This document shows positions 42,501 through 56,700 of a DNA stretch of 64,000 nt, in pieces (the first letter of the stretch is position 1; the number at the start of each line of letters is the position of its first letter). The position numbers were made by a program, and so were the translations under genes. The DNA is from Podocnemis expansa (lineage: Eukaryota > Chordata > Testudines > Podocnemididae): positions 22,402,386-22,466,385 of the forward strand of contig ML681971.1 of the NCBI GenBank assembly GCA_007922195.1. The letters are read 5' to 3'. The notes beneath the pieces were generated by a model that was given only the letters and a program-made list of their open reading frames with translations, made no database searches and was not told where the DNA came from.

Positions 42501-44348
42501 CACCCCCAGCAAGGGAGACAGTCGGGTGCATTGTTGGCATCCCAACAGAAAGGCTAAGTGATGTGACTAATTCCAATAAGATCATTAGTGTCAGAGGTGG
42601 AAGCAGAACCCAGGAAACTCTTGCTTTCAGGTACTGCTCTTGTCCAACGGCATTGCTATCTGCCCTGCCAGTATGCTGCCCTTCCATGGCTAAAGGGTGC
42701 ACTAACAGCCTAGCGGAGGAGCAAGTTCAGTGGCAGACAAGGGGCCAGCATTTGGAAGGAAACTTGCAACAGGCACCCTGGTATCCTTTGCACTATTAGC
42801 CCCTATGACTAACCATCAAATGTTCTAATGTCCTCCAAAAATTAAGAAACATGTGGATTTCATTGGTCCCAAAGGCCAACACTGAGTGGCTTGAGGGGTG
42901 TGATTTACCAGAGAGAATTACCAGTGATGGGGCATACCATGACTTTCCCTTCTTTCCAATTACTGGCCTATAGGCACCAACCATTAGCTTTGCAATTTCC
43001 AACACTATGAACTTGTCAAGAAGGGTCAGGATCCACTACTGCTGCTAATTGAAAGTCAAAATTCACCCTTGGCATTGGTTGGCCTCCGCATTCATGATAG
43101 GCTGGGAGAGATCAGCACAGTGAGCTCTGCTGGCCCCCAAACATGGCTTTATTTGCTATAGGAGCATGAATTGCAGAGTCCCTGATGATCTCGTTGCCTA
43201 CAGTGGCAGCTGTGGGTATTCACTGCCTCTAATAAACTCAAGTCCTAAGCTTGTATCCAGCATGGTTAGACCTTGACTTGCATAAGAACTGTTATCACGA
43301 TCACACAGGGGGTTCAGAGTCCAAAATTCATAGTAGTGATGGGAGGGAAAGCAAGAGAGAACTGTTGTTTTGAAATAGCTCTTGCAGCACAGTCAACACA
43401 ATGTTCAAAAGCTGCATCAGGTATCCAAAAAAATCCTGAGAGCAGCATAAATTTTTTATTTTGTTGCAATAAAAATAAAATAAAATATAAAATAAAACAA
43501 AATTAAAAAAAAACAAATTTGAGGTTCTTTACCCCCAAAAGCTTTCTAGTGTTTGAGCCACCAGGGTCATGGTTTTGAGTCTTTCATCAGGGCAAGAAAT
43601 TGATTTTTTTTAAAACGTAACCTGGGATTTTTACCTAATCAAATGATTCTAGTAGTAGGGCTTTAAGAATACCAAATGTTACCAGACAAACAAGCATAAA
43701 GCAAAAATAAAGGCTTGATCCCATATTTCCTGTACAAGTAGCACTCACATCAATGTCAGTGGGCATTTTATCTCCATAAGGAATATGGGTTCAAAGCACC
43801 TTTTCCATATGGAAAGTTAACTAACAAAATTTCACTTCAAAAGCTGTTCTGTCTACCACACTCCTGTCTTTTCCCCTTCTCCCCCACATGCTGGACCTGA
43901 CGGTCAAAGAAGCAGACCATTCAACTGCAGCTGACTTGCACAAAAGCTGCAGGTGTTCAGCCCCTCTGGAAAAAGCTAAGCATCTGATGCCTTCTCTAGG
44001 CACACAGCTTCTCCACCCAACCCCAACCTCTCAGCTGTGAGAGCTATAATTAACTATTAGCTATAACCAGCCAGTAACATCCCCTGGGGTTTGCAACAAA
44101 TTCATTTCAGACTGCATTTGGGACAAGGATGCACAGAGTCTCTCCCTCTCCAACTCAACTTATACTGGTGACCAAGAGTTTACAGCTTTCACAGAAAGAT
44201 CCCAGTAACCTTTACAGCAAAACCTAATGTTGAGGCACATTGGCAATTTGCCAGATGCAAGAAGGCTGCACCTAACAACAGAGAGATTGGCGAATGGTTT
44301 TATTGATGGCAAATAAACAGTGTTAATACCTGCTGTGGCTTGTAATCT
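39513..44348. other. No gene seen; mostly unique-looking sequence
   Basis: No supported coding region. A G-run lies at 41790-41801. An A-rich AAATA-type microsatellite lies at 43460-43516. Open frames in 40.8-41.6 kb are short and lack motifs. Confidence 0.4.
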
Positions 44349-44356
44349 CTCTAGAT

Positions 44357-45480
44357 CAGTGGTTCCCAACCTTCTCTCTGTTGTGGCACACCTTGAGACC
44401 TTCAAATTTTTTGAGGCACACCACTATTTAAAAACTCATGAATATTCAAATTAACATAAATTACTTATGAATATTCATGAACCATGGCACAGTGTTTTGG
44501 AAATGTTGCTGTGTGGTGTACTAGGGGTAGCAGAGCAGGGGTGGCAAAACAATGGAGGTCAAGAGTCATATGCAGTGGCAGGAGTGAGTTTGGCGAGCAG
44601 AGCAGGGCAGGGGTGGCAAAAAGAGGACAAGGGCAGCCATGTGGGGAACAGCACAAGGGTGGCAAGAGAGGAGAGAGGAAGGGAGAACAAGCATGGCATT
44701 GTGGGGTGACGGGGGGAACCTGGGGAGTGGGAGAGTAGGGCCGGGGTGCATGGCACAGCACCCACTTCCCCCTTCTCCACAGTGGCTCCCTATTACCCAG
44801 GGCAAATCCTCACCCCACTGCTGCTCCCTCCCATCCCAGTGGGTCCCGTCCTCCCCTCCCCCAGCCCTCTGCTGCCTGTGATGGACCTTCCAACACCCAG
44901 CTACACCACCACCACCCCCACAGCCACCCCACCCCTCATCTATACACGCTCCCAGTCAACCAGCCATTCCGCAGCCACAGACACACACCCTCTGCTATAT
45001 ATCCACTCCCACCCACCTCTGCTACACACACCTGCCCATAAAACCCCCAGCAGTGCTCCCCCCCGCCCCTAGCCCTTACCTGGGCTGTTTGCAGGCTGGC
45101 TGGCTGACACAAGCTGCTCTGCCCTGCAGGGGGAGAGTCGCACACTCCCAGCCTCCCCCAACTCTCTGCTGGCTGGGCTTAAAGTGGAGCCACCTGAACG
45201 GTGTGTTTGGGCTGCTCCTACCATTTTTAGGAGGACCCCTGAAAGTCCCTGTTCTAGTACCCTCCTCTATTTTTAGGGGGCCAGAATGCTTCCTGCCTAA
45301 AAATAGGGGGCCCTGGAACTGTGTTCTGGTGCCTTCCCCCTTACTTTAACACCTGCCTTTTTCCAGCCCTGCACAGCCCACATGGCTGGGCTGAGCAGGG
45401 AGAGAACTTTAACTCCAGCTCTCGGGCATGCTCACGGCACACTTTGGGTGTTCCCACGGCACACTGGTTGGGAACCACTG
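44357..45480. mobile_element. hAT-type element, 1.1 kb, perfect TSD
   Basis: Ends CAGTGGTTCCCAACC and GGTTGGGAACCACTG are perfect inverse copies. The target duplication CTCTAGAT is identical at 44349-44356 and 45481-45488. GGCACAC words recur near both ends. The core 44520-44740 is G-rich with GCAGGGGTGGCAAAA repeats; 44800-45060 is C-rich. No transposase. Confidence 0.95.
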
Positions 45481-45488
45481 CTCTAGAT

Positions 45489-48400
45489 CAACAAAAAGAA
45501 AGTACTTGCAGGAAGAGGGATGAAAGGCTGCAGTTTATCACCATAGCGCTCACCTTGTGCTTACAGGGAGAAACGGAAGTTAGAAGCTGCATTTTAGGAA
45601 TTTACTGACTGCATCCAACACACCAGCAGGATTTCAGGTGCTCTCCCTGCTGCCCTGATTTTCACATAGAGCAGGTGAAAATAAATATGAAAACTAATGA
45701 CAGTATTTAATGGGACTCCTAGGGATTAAGGCTAGAAGTGACTGTAAAATCCCCTAGTCCAACCTCCTGCATAACATAGGACATATGATTTCATTCAGCA
45801 ATTCCTACACCTAGAGCAACCTGTGCCTGCCCTAGAGCAATAGGCAGCATGGCCTAGATCCTCAAAGATAGTGAGGCTTCTGAAGTCCAGTGGTTTCAAT
45901 GAGAGTTAGGTACCCAAGTACGTTGAAGGATCTTGGCCTGTGTGTCTTTCACTTCTTAGTTGCTGGCTCAGATCCAGACTTTGGCTGTTTCAGTTTTGCT
46001 CCCAGTGGATAAATGTCCATACCACATAAACCATCAACACAAGAAGAGTGAACTGCCACCCCCTGAGCATTCTCAGAGGCCAAAGATTGAGTGTAGAGAG
46101 AACTACTCTGATGTACATAAAAGTAGGGCAGTTTGAGAGTTCACACTTACAGACACTTCTTTTCTGGACTTGTCGGGCATTATCCTCCACAGCTGTGTAC
46201 CTGACTACTTACCAAAACTGAAATCCCCCATTATTTATAGAGCTAAGTGTTTGCTCAACCTCAACACATCTACAAGCCCAGTGGACAAACACGGAGACCA
46301 GAAATTCACTGTTCATAGCATTTGCATGTAAGAAAGGAAAGAAAAAGCTTCCTGTGAGTTTTCAAGCATTAAAAATATAACATATATTCACGCATGTCAG
46401 TCCATCCCCAGAGTCAACTTTCCAGAACAAGCAGGGTCATGACAGCAAGACGCAGCTTCTCCTGACACTGATCTAGAAACTCTGGACTTCCCTGAAATAC
46501 TTGGTTGCCCTCCCTTACCAAGGGCAGTTGCTGACCCTCTTCACACACAGAGCATGAGTTTCAATTAGCCAGAGTCTGTAAGCCTTCCAAGAGAAGGCAG
46601 GTTTGGAGCACCTTTGAAAGGGAGGAAGCTGTTGCGAGGGGAATATAGGAATGAGAAAGCTTGTTTCAGGGATTCAAGTAGTTGACTTGGATTCACAGCT
46701 TCTGCCTTCAATCCTCAATACTGAGAGGCTGTGAACCAGTGAACTCCTCCTAACAGACAGGACCTAAGTAATACTTAGGTTTCAATAGGTCTTCTTTGCA
46801 GGGATGAATTTTCACCATGGTTTGTGAGGAACTTAAAAAGCCTTGTGGACAAAGAGTGCCCTGGAATCCTAAAATGGTAGAAGTGCTGCATGATCCTGGG
46901 TATGATACTCAGCCTCTCGGTTTCCCTATCAACACAATAAGAATAATCACCCTGGCTTAGCTCACTGAGTGGTGGTGAGGATTTATCGGCCATGTCTATC
47001 AGGGGAAGTAAGATGTATTACATTCCCCCAATCACTGAAACCTCTGACTCAACACATGGCAGGGATGTCATCAATGTCTTCCCTGTGCAAATGTCCTTAA
47101 GATAATCCAGGTTGGATAAATAGGGAGAACATTGATAAAGGTGAAAAAAAGTCAGGCTGAACAAAAAACAAAGACAAGTGTAGCTGGCTTCTCAGTCTCT
47201 AGGAAACTCCTGTATCTTGATCTCTGATTAAATTGTGGGATCACTTTTCAAAAGAACCCATGATTCAGCAGCACATATCTCATTGGGTTTTGTTCTCATG
47301 GGATTTAAGCATCCTTGACAAGCCCTACTGGGGGAAATTTTCAAAGATTCTGGTGTCAGCCAGGTGCCTAATTCCCTTTTAAACCTATCCTGTTGATCTT
47401 CAATGTGATTTGTACTCCTGAACTGCTCATGTGTTCTGCCAATCCTATCTTTAATTCTTAATGTTTCACTTGCACTCTGAGCACTGGAAAATATCAAGCT
47501 CCATTATTTATGTGGGAAAATGCATCATTCAAAGACGACCCAAGGAAGAATGTGCATTCTTTGAGAACTCTAGTTCTTGACCTCCGTTTCAAGGATGCTG
47601 GCATGTCTTGAAAAGATGAGATGACCCAAGGACACAAAATCCTTAGCACAAAGATTACTTTTGTTCAAGAACTTCCAAGATGTTCATAATTCACTCAGAT
47701 CATTCACTGTAAAGTACACTAATTCAGTTTTTTAAATGTGCATTAAGAAAAGAACATCAGTAATACGAAGTTCTAACTAGGAAAGCAGGAACCAGGGACT
47801 GTGAAAAGACAATGAGACTGCTAAGAATGTACATCTGAACTACAGGCAGACAGAGAACATGCAGTCTCTCCCTCTAACCTTTCCTTCAGGAAATCCCTCC
47901 CTTCCCTCCAGGCGGCACTTTTGAAAAAGCATTTTGGAAGCCTTCATCTGGCTGAACCTTGCAAGGTGCTAAACAGCCTCAACTAACAATAAAATCCTCT
48001 GGGGTTGTGGTCACATGGCACATCACAGGAGCTGCAGTGCAAGGAACTGGCTTTTCCCATCGATGTTGCCTTCTGAAGTTCTGATGCAGCCCTGTCCATT
48101 TATCTCCATGTCCCTGTGGCCTGTTTATGTATAGCGCATTGCTCTAGTTCCCCTCTTACGCCCTGCAGTCTGGCCATGTCTCTTACACAACAACAGTCAT
48201 CGATGGGAAAATTCCATTTGCCCCATCTTCAAAGTGTCAAGACGAAGTGGGATTTTCTCCCGTGAAAGCTCTTGCAATAAATAAATCTGTTAGTCTTTAA
48301 GACTCTTTGTTTATTTTCCTCAATGTTTGTGTCTTCCTCTTACTATAATCTGCATAGACAACCAAAGCCTAAGGCAGAGTTATAGCCCAGAGCCATCTAC

Positions 48401-50045
48401 TGTCTACTGATGATTACCCTTCTAGGTAAGCACAATACAGAGTGGCTTCCAAGGCAGATGTGATCATGGATTGGCCACAGGGAGCTGTCAACAAGCAACC
48501 TGGACTGCCACCAACTCGCTGTGACTTGGGCAAATCACTCTGCATCAAAACATGTGCTTAGCCCTATGATCATTCAACCATCACCCATGATGCACAAAAG
48601 TGCTGTAAGCATCATTGTCTCCATTTGTACCTTTTTAACCCATTTTCTTTGCACTGCTTGCAAAGCCCAGTAAAGACAATTTCAAACAAATGCACAAAGA
48701 GAACATTAGCTCCCAACATCAGGTAGCTGGAACCCTAAGGATAATCAGTATGGCTCCCATTTGGGGGAAAAAGAAGAATCCTGCCACCATGTCAGAGCCT
48801 GTGCTCTCATCTCAGATTCCAAGAACCTAATGACAATTTGCAAAGGACTTGAAGCTTGTGTAGGAATTTGCATAAATATCTGCCTTACCTAAATACGCCT
48901 TGGGTTTTTAGGGGACTAATGGGCTGTTGCATGGATACTTTCATAAAAGTGCACAAGATTCTCTGAAACCACTGTGACATGGGTCACAAAAGTAAGCAGG
49001 AGACAAAGATGCTCATTCTTACTGATAGAATTATAGAAATTTTTAGTACAAGGCCAGAATCCAGAATTCTGTTTTCTCCTTCAACATTCAAACATTTAAA
49101 GGGGAACAGGGAACACAGCTCCCTGTGCTGTTTTAGCAGGTGTGGGATGTCTGGTTTCATTCACTGAGGTTTTTAGGGGTTTTTTAAAATCTGTTTGCTT
49201 CTACACAGCATGTAGGATCACTCCAGCACATTCCATGCCAACATATCAATAACTGGAAATCTGGGTCACCCAGGAATAATGCAGCATTATGTAAACACAT
49301 AGATAAGTTACTAATAATATTCAGTCAACTGGATGGTTTATAGCTCATTTCTAAATGTATCTTTACCAAAAACAAGATGTTATTGGAGCATTCTTCTTCT
49401 GCTGATGCCATTAGCAGTAGTGGGAGACATGTGTCCAAAGCAAACAACTAGAAATGTTTGTTTTCAGAACTTGGTTTTCAGAAGTTAAAGTGTTTTGTTA
49501 AAATATTTTAAACAGTCAAGGCACCCAACATTATAAGAGTCCGCTGCAGACCAGAGCATCTAACTCTCAAAATGCCAAAAGCCATGTCAATTCCATCATC
49601 TTCCCACATCCCAAATCCTAGCTGTAGTGTCCAATTTGCTCATTCTCTTACAGCAGCAAAAGGGATCTCACTGGGTACACCTGTTAATGAGATGGCATCA
49701 CAGCCTGAAAATAGGACTGGGAATCAAGAATATCTGAGTTCTCTTTTGGCACTATCTGTGGCCTTGGCTGTCTCTTTTAGCCTTTGAGAGACTCAGTTTC
49801 TCACGTGTTAAGTGGGATGTGTGACTGATGAGAAAATTAATGAATTGTTATTTGTAACACACTCAAATTTAAAGTGCTATGCACACCAAGCCTTGCAATT
49901 GCATGCCTAATTCATATGTTTGGATGCTATGAATGTACGCGGGAGACAGATTATATTGCAAATGCATGCAGCTATGCATGTCATCTCTGGCAGAAGCTGT
50001 TATTCATTTTGCAAACACAATCATAGCAGCCACATGCATGAAATA
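45489..50045. other. No gene seen; one CR1-like fragment and one foldback arm
   Basis: About 45705-45800 resembles an old CR1-type 3' region on the minus strand (CCCTAGTCCAACCTCCTGCA). About 45850-45945 matches the dispersed motif at 19.3 kb. The rest is AT-rich unique-looking sequence with no supported gene. Confidence 0.4.
48218..48322 (-). repeat. Foldback repeat, one arm
   Basis: CCATCTTCAAAGTGTCAAG, AAGTGGGATTTTCTCCCG, TTGCAATAAATAAATCTG, TTAGTCTTTAAGACTC. Slightly shortened at the GTGCCACAGG block. Confidence 0.8.
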
Positions 50046-50665
50046 CTAAAGAGGAAAGCCATGTTGGTCTAGTTCAGTAAAACAAACAAGGAGTCCTGAG
50101 CAGGACCATAACTAGGCCAAAGTGGACAGGGTAAAGTCCCAGGTGCCGAATTTTAGAGGGCAAAGGGGACGGACCGAGCTTCCTGCAGCTGCTGGGGATG
50201 GATTAGGATCTGTCCCCAAGCACCAGGGGGTAACCAGATCTATCCCTTGTGCCCTCTAAAATTTGGCACTTAGGACATCCAGCACTGCTGGAGCTTGCTG
50301 CCACCACTATGGACACATCCGGTTCCCTGCTATCCCAGCAGTGGGGAGCCCTTGCCACCACTGGCAAGCCAGGGTGCTCCAGATCTGTCCCCAGCCAGAC
50401 GGCTGGGAATGAACCCGGATCCCCCTGACCTGCAACAGCAGTGGGAGCTTCCTGCCACATCCAGTGGCGGCTGGGGACAGATCCAAATCTCCCTGGCCTG
50501 CCAGCGGTGCTGGCTGGGGGGTGGATTGGGCCCAAGACTGGATTGGGGCATGGGGGCGTGGGTGCAGCTGGGGCTCCTTGCCCCAGGCATGAAAAGTTCT
50601 AGTTACAGCTCTGGTCCAGTGGCACTTAAAGACTAACAAATTTATTTATTGAATGAGCTTGCACA
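50046..50665 (+). repeat. Foldback repeat arm split by a hAT element
   Basis: Left piece CCATGTTGGTCTAGTTCAG to AAGGAGTCCTGAG (to 50100); right piece GTCCAGTGGCACTTAAAGAC (from 50614) onward. Removing the hAT restores the continuous arm, so the hAT inserted after this repeat. Confidence 0.88.
50101..50613. mobile_element. hAT-type non-autonomous element, 513 bp
   Basis: Ends CAGGACCATAACTAG and CTAGTTACAGCTCTG are inverse copies. The flanks GTCCTGAG (50093-50100) and GTCCAGTG (50614-50621) each differ by one base from GTCCTGTG, the sequence of intact foldback repeats, proving the duplication. Same family as 5904-6340. The GC-rich core gives overlapping frames on both strands that are not genes. 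Confidence 0.93.
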
Positions 50666-53540
50666 GAGTAGGTGGACAACTGTAGGCTTTTTAAAAACTC
50701 AGGCCCATAGAGCACTCTCCATCCACACCTCAATCTCCTCCTAGCAAGAGCAATGTATTGTCACAGTTATCCACATCTTTTCCACCTCAGTGTTTTATGG
50801 CTGTAATATGCTCCATTTGGAGCAGTGCTAGAGCTACCATTTGGAAACTGAACTAATGTAGATGTGGCTGCCTGCTTATAAAATAACATCCGATGCAAAG
50901 AGCACATAACACTGGGATCTGTGAGCTGTATTGCTTGTTGGTACATTACAGGCTGGAATCAAGAGTGTTGGCCTTAACCATCAAGCCTTAGGTGGTTTGG
51001 AATATGATTACATGATGTATTGCCCAGGTTAAGAGCAGCTGACACACTCAAACTACATCAGAGGAACTCCCTTAATATAAATGAGACAGGGGTCTATGAG
51101 CGACCATTGCTTTGGAATTCACTCCACTGCTCAGTGCTGTTAGCCATCCACAGACGTTGCAAAACCCATGTTTATGGGGTATAAGAATAGGTAGTATCAC
51201 TTTAAAAAGTTAGTAAGCCCTGCTGTGGTATTTACCATGTTCTTTCTCGGAAACTGCCAAAAGCTATCAGAGCAGTGGTATGTCTACATATGCAGTAGAA
51301 CAAGTTGCAATTTTTAACAAAATGGAGTTTTTGTCAGAAAATGTTAATTCATCCAAACCAAAACTATTCACAGGAAAACACAGGTTTCAGATTTCCCATT
51401 TCAAAAAAAATTTTGGAAGAAAGATGTTAGCAATGCTCAACATACCCCGTTTTGACATTTTCTAAAAGTTCCATTTCTCAGTTCAAAGTAAAAAGTTGCT
51501 TTGGAATATAAATTGACTTCTGGCAAATGTAAAAATGTTAAAAGGCTGAATGTAAAATGTTTCGATCAACCCAATCCAAAAACATTTCACACTCACTTTT
51601 CAGGAAATTTTTTTAGATTGATTTTTGTCTCAGTTTGTGATGGGGAATATTTTCAAAATCTCAAAAATGCTCACAGAAATAGAAAGTCATGAGCCATTTC
51701 CCACAACGCCGTACTACCTGTTGCTTGCATAATGTGTTTATATTCAGTAAATATGGTTATTTCGATGCCACTGGTTCCCAAAAGTTACTTCATATTACAT
51801 TTGTTATGTAAAAAGCAAGAAACACAGCAAGTTGGTTTAAGGGAATTAATAGATTTGTTGGGAGGCACGGAGAACCTTTATTTTATAATTATGTTTGCTG
51901 GTCGATATTTATCTGTTCTTTGAACTGGCATCAGCAGCCCAATATAATGTAATACATATAGATGCCTCCTAATCAATATCACAAAAATGCTTCATATCAT
52001 GAGATTTTAGGAAGAAACCATTTAACCTGCCAGAAAAGATTACCTTTTCCTAAGACTGGATTTATATGGATCATCACAGAATTTAACAGAGCACTCAAAC
52101 TCTGCTATAAAATATAATAGTTTTTAAAAATTGTACAAATTGGACCTCATTTTCTATCCAATTCTGTGGAAGAGATTTTTTTTTTTAAATAGGTCTGGAG
52201 TTGAAGAAAGATGTCTATATCCTTCAGTTTATTGTTTTTGTTTAAAAAAAAAACAAAACAAAACACAACACACCATGGGCACCTACAGTTTGGCTAAGCC
52301 CATATGTACGTACCTAAATGAGCAGACAGATTTTCAAAAGGACTGAGTTAATAGAACACCCCAGGTGTTCAGCCGTTTTGAAAATCAGGCTATGTATTTG
52401 ATCAGGATATGTATTTGTATTCCTAGATAGGACTTCGTCAAAAATGGAAGCCTAATGCTAGATAATCTGGGCTCTGCAGGGTTTTAAAGTAATTTCTGTA
52501 GAAACCTAGAAATTCTTCATAAAATAAATCAGATTCATCCCTATTGAATTCTAGAGGACTTTTAAGGACTGGCCTTCAAAAATGCACAAGAACCCAGCAA
52601 CTCGTGTGCTTGAAGTCTGTTAGCCAGCAAAAATTAATAATTATTTATTTATACACAATTCAACTGGACTGGGATTGGGGAGAACATGGAATAGTTCACT
52701 GCCGGAGACAAGGCTTCTTTTACTCTGAATGTTTACGCTGCTGAAGCAAAGATTCACCATGGCAACTAGCTTTGCCACAAAGCATGGCTCAGCTTGAATT
52801 ACTGCAAGGAGAAATGTTGAAACACTAAATCCCTTTTCTGAAACACATCAATATAACCTTTGATTAAAGGCGGAAAAAACCCATGCCAGGCCTTTGCTGC
52901 CAGTTGAAGAGCACATTTTCTAAAGTTCACCTGCAGGGCGGGGGGGGGGGGGGCTGATTTTCTAAAGAGGATTAATGTCCCCTCAGGCGCAAGAACAAAA
53001 TCAAGCACGAGCATCACAATTTTATAGGTAATTAGCTGAGCTTTCAATGACTTCCACCTTCACCTCGCTCCCCAATAAAATGCTGGAATGCATTCAGGGC
53101 CCAATCCACTATACCCACTGAAATACACGGATATCTTTCCATTGATCTCAATGAGAGTTAATGCACTAATCTCTCTATATCCCCTTCTTGCCTCTGCCCC
53201 CGAAATGATGAACTGGATAATTCCACCCCTCCCATTTGGAAAGAATATAAATCCGTGAACAATACCTGCCAGGGGAACACACTTGTTTTTATCTGGCTTT
53301 CATTAAAAATTCGTACAAGTGTCATTTGCTTAGAAAAAGTCTCTCAAATGCAAAAGGCACCAGACACAAGGCTTGGAGACACAGACAGATCTAATTTCTG
53401 AAAAGACGTCCTTAGAGTGCATCATCATTTTTGTTCTCCAGTTTCACAAATATTCCACACAGCTAAGTAAAGCAGCATGAATTTCACAATGGAAAGTCTG
53501 ATCAATGAGAAAAGGAGGGAGAGGGGATACCAAAACTCAT
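50666..53540. other. No gene seen
   Basis: AT-rich sequence with no supported coding region. A G-run lies at 52938-52952. Confidence 0.4.
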
Positions 53541-53782
53541 CTAGGCTTTGTTTACACAGCCCTGCAGTTCAGATTACATGGGTGTCAAAACCCATGCACA
53601 TTGCCATAACTCCCCCACGTGGATGCTGCAGGCACAAACTAAAAGGTTCCTAGTTTGCATTAACACAGTCTTGCCTTAACACAAAGTAGGAACTGTCAGG
53701 TTTTCACCTGCGGCACTGACAGCGCAGCAATTCTAGTCACACCTCCATCACCCAAACTGCAGGGCAGCACAGACAAACCCTT
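53541..53782. mobile_element. MITE-like element, TCTACACT group
   Basis: Left end TAGGCTTTGTTTACACAGCC plus CTGCAGTT; right end AACTGCAGGGCAGC plus ACAGACAAACCCTT, inverse to it. About 242 bp, noncoding. Target duplication not identified. Confidence 0.7.
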
Positions 53783-56700
53783 GTTACAGCATGGTCTTTT
53801 TTGGTGGGCGTTTTTTGATGACTTGAGAAGATCAGTAATGGGACTTGGACCCTTCCAGCTATAGACCAATAGCTCACAGTTTTGGTGGGTCAGAAGAGAT
53901 GACAGTCATCTAGTGGCTCCTGTGGCAGATGAAGCAAACCAGGTGAAGACAACTCAACAAGGGGAAGGGGTTTTGTTTTGGTGGTGGTTTTTTTTTTTGT
54001 TTGTTTTTTGTTTTTTGGTAAATTGAGCATGGCAATCGCTCTTTTCAGCTTTTTTCCCCTCCAGAAAGACCTTATGCGGAAGGAACATGTGTTGCTGCTT
54101 ATGTACGTTACCCTCAGTAACAACAGGAGCAGCAAAGAAATGAGTTGACTCTTGTCTGTTATATTCTACTACTCCTGCAAGCCAAAAACAACCTGCCATG
54201 TGCAGGAGCAATGCAGGCGTCAACTTCTGCTACTGTAGGGGAGCGGACATGCATCAGTAAGCCTCAGGTGGCACACACGGCCATCCTTGTCTAATGAGAC
54301 TGAGGTAAAAGTTATCCATGCTTTGTCTCCACTCCAGTCTCACGCAGGGGTTAACACACCTCTCTTCACAGTGAGGACCGAACCCCAGCAAGACTATCAC
54401 TTATATTGGTAAATTCTGTGTCGCTCAGACAAGTAAAAAACAAACCCAAGAGATAAATTTTGGTGGCATATGCATCCATGTACATAGTGCTATGTTTGCA
54501 GGAGAGCTCTGTCCCATTAGCACAGAGCAGCTACACATGCAGTCTTACAGCAGCATACCTGTGCTGCTGCAAGTTCACTAGTGTAGACATGGCCATGGTA
54601 TTTGCACAGTACGAGCTCAAACTGGCATGACGGAGTGGGAGCAAAAACGAACGGGGGTAGGCAAGAAGTGACATGCTCAGGCTTATGCCACCAGCACACT
54701 GTACAAGCTGAAATAAATTGTTAGTACAAATGCTGACGTTCTTCCATAAAAGGCCCTTGCCACAATCAGCTTAAACCAGGAAGCAGTGTTACTGATGTTG
54801 CTTCAAATAAAAACCTGTAGTTTTGTTATATTATATTTTAGGCCTGATCTGTAGAAATTTTGTACCATGACTGCTATTTCAGATACTGATTGTGTTACCA
54901 ATATAGTTCTACCAGTACAATCCCTGGTATGGACACAGCTATTCAAAGACAAAGGTTCCTCGTACCTTTACTCCCCTTCCCTATTGGGCTAGCTATAACT
55001 GCGTCCAAGCTAGGGTGGTCGTACCATGTTAATTTGTACGTAACTTGTATGATGTTAACATGTACAACTAGCATGTATACAGCAGCATTTATACCGCTGT
55101 CATTTTTAGGAAGAGGAAGCTGAGATCTCAACGTTTTTAAACAAAAATACAAAGTATGCTCCAAACTGTGTAAATGAACAGCTATCACCCCTGTAGCAAA
55201 TTGAAACTACCTGTCACATAAGCCTTAAATTACTACAGAATTCCAGGCACTGACAATAAGACAGAGAAGGTATGCACTATGACAACCTGACCACATGCTC
55301 GGCTAATTACATTTAATTAAACCTTGCAGTGACATAAGCTTGTGAAATTGGTTATGTTACTACTCAATCTGAAAGCAGGAGAAGGCATGAAGCAAGCGGC
55401 CAATCCCAGATTTAAAAAAAAAAAAAAAAAAAAAACAGAAACATTGTACAGCTATTAATAAAGTGATGCCTTTCATTTATTTTGGATTTAAGACATTATT
55501 CTAAAGGCTTTTCTGATAAAAAAAACAGTCAGTAAAGGCATCCAGCTGAAAAGGTAGTATGAATACCTAACTGCAGTCATTAGAAAAGTATTAAGAACTG
55601 TGGACATGGAGAAATGCCAGATTTTACTGACTAGATTTTCCATCTCCCTTAGGAGAGAGTATAATGCACCAATTATGTGTGCAGCTCAAATTCCCCCAAA
55701 CTGCCTTCGCTGAATCTTGTCATCTCTCTTCGCCTCACTCAATATTTTCACACCATGAGGCACTTAAGTGGATTTGGATATTTTCCGATAAAGATCCACT
55801 TTGGAACCATATGTAATAAGTGTCACCCTGGGCACATGAGTGCAGCTAAACTCTGAACCATTTCACCCACCCTTGAGGCAGGGCACTGTTGCAGTCCAAA
55901 TTGTTCATGACAGAACACCATGGATGGATGGATGGATGGATGTTGGTCACCTACTGAAGACAAATGGATGGACTCAAGTCCCACAGCAAGTGAGGAGGTG
56001 CGCACATTCCAAAGTCACCATGCCAGTAGCAGCGTGGCTTCAGATGCAGAAGGGAGACCAAAGACTGACTGGAACACAGAGGCAGAAATCCCCATTCATC
56101 CTTCCGCCAGGCTAGAAGTGAGGCCTGCAAAAGCTCATTGTGTTTGTGCTGAGAGCAGACAGTTTGCAGTTTACATATTCAGCATCCTCCACAGCAAAGA
56201 TGTCATCAACACATCTGGGGCCTGAACTGGGTTCCTAAATCCAGATTTAGGGATCTCAACGGCCAGTAAGTCCTATGCATTACTGACAGGCCATTATTTA
56301 GGTGACAAATGTCTGGATATAGGAGCTTTCCCTCAGGCTCCAACATCACACAGTATAGCAGTATGAGACCTTAAACAGAATCTAAGAAAGTGTTCCAAAA
56401 TCCCTGTGGAATGTTGGGAAAAAAAGATAGGAGTGTAGAAATGTGATATTTTTACTCAGATTGAGTGGTAGAAGAGATGGGGGAATTATTTTTCTTAAGA
56501 CCAATGTTTGCTGATGGAGCAAGCTCAGATATGGGAAGATGCAGGGAGAAGAAATACACAAACTCTGAGCACTAGAGAACAAGCAGCTTAACAATCACTG
56601 TATTTTCATCTCTCTTTATTCACAATACTGTTATCATTCTCTTTTTACTTCAAACCCATCCTCAAACCCAAATTCTGCATTCCATTTAAATTTTGTCTTG

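Noticed and set aside
50203..50639. Four overlapping frames of 86-113 codons
   Set aside because: They lie in the GC-rich core of a hAT-type element and cross its end.
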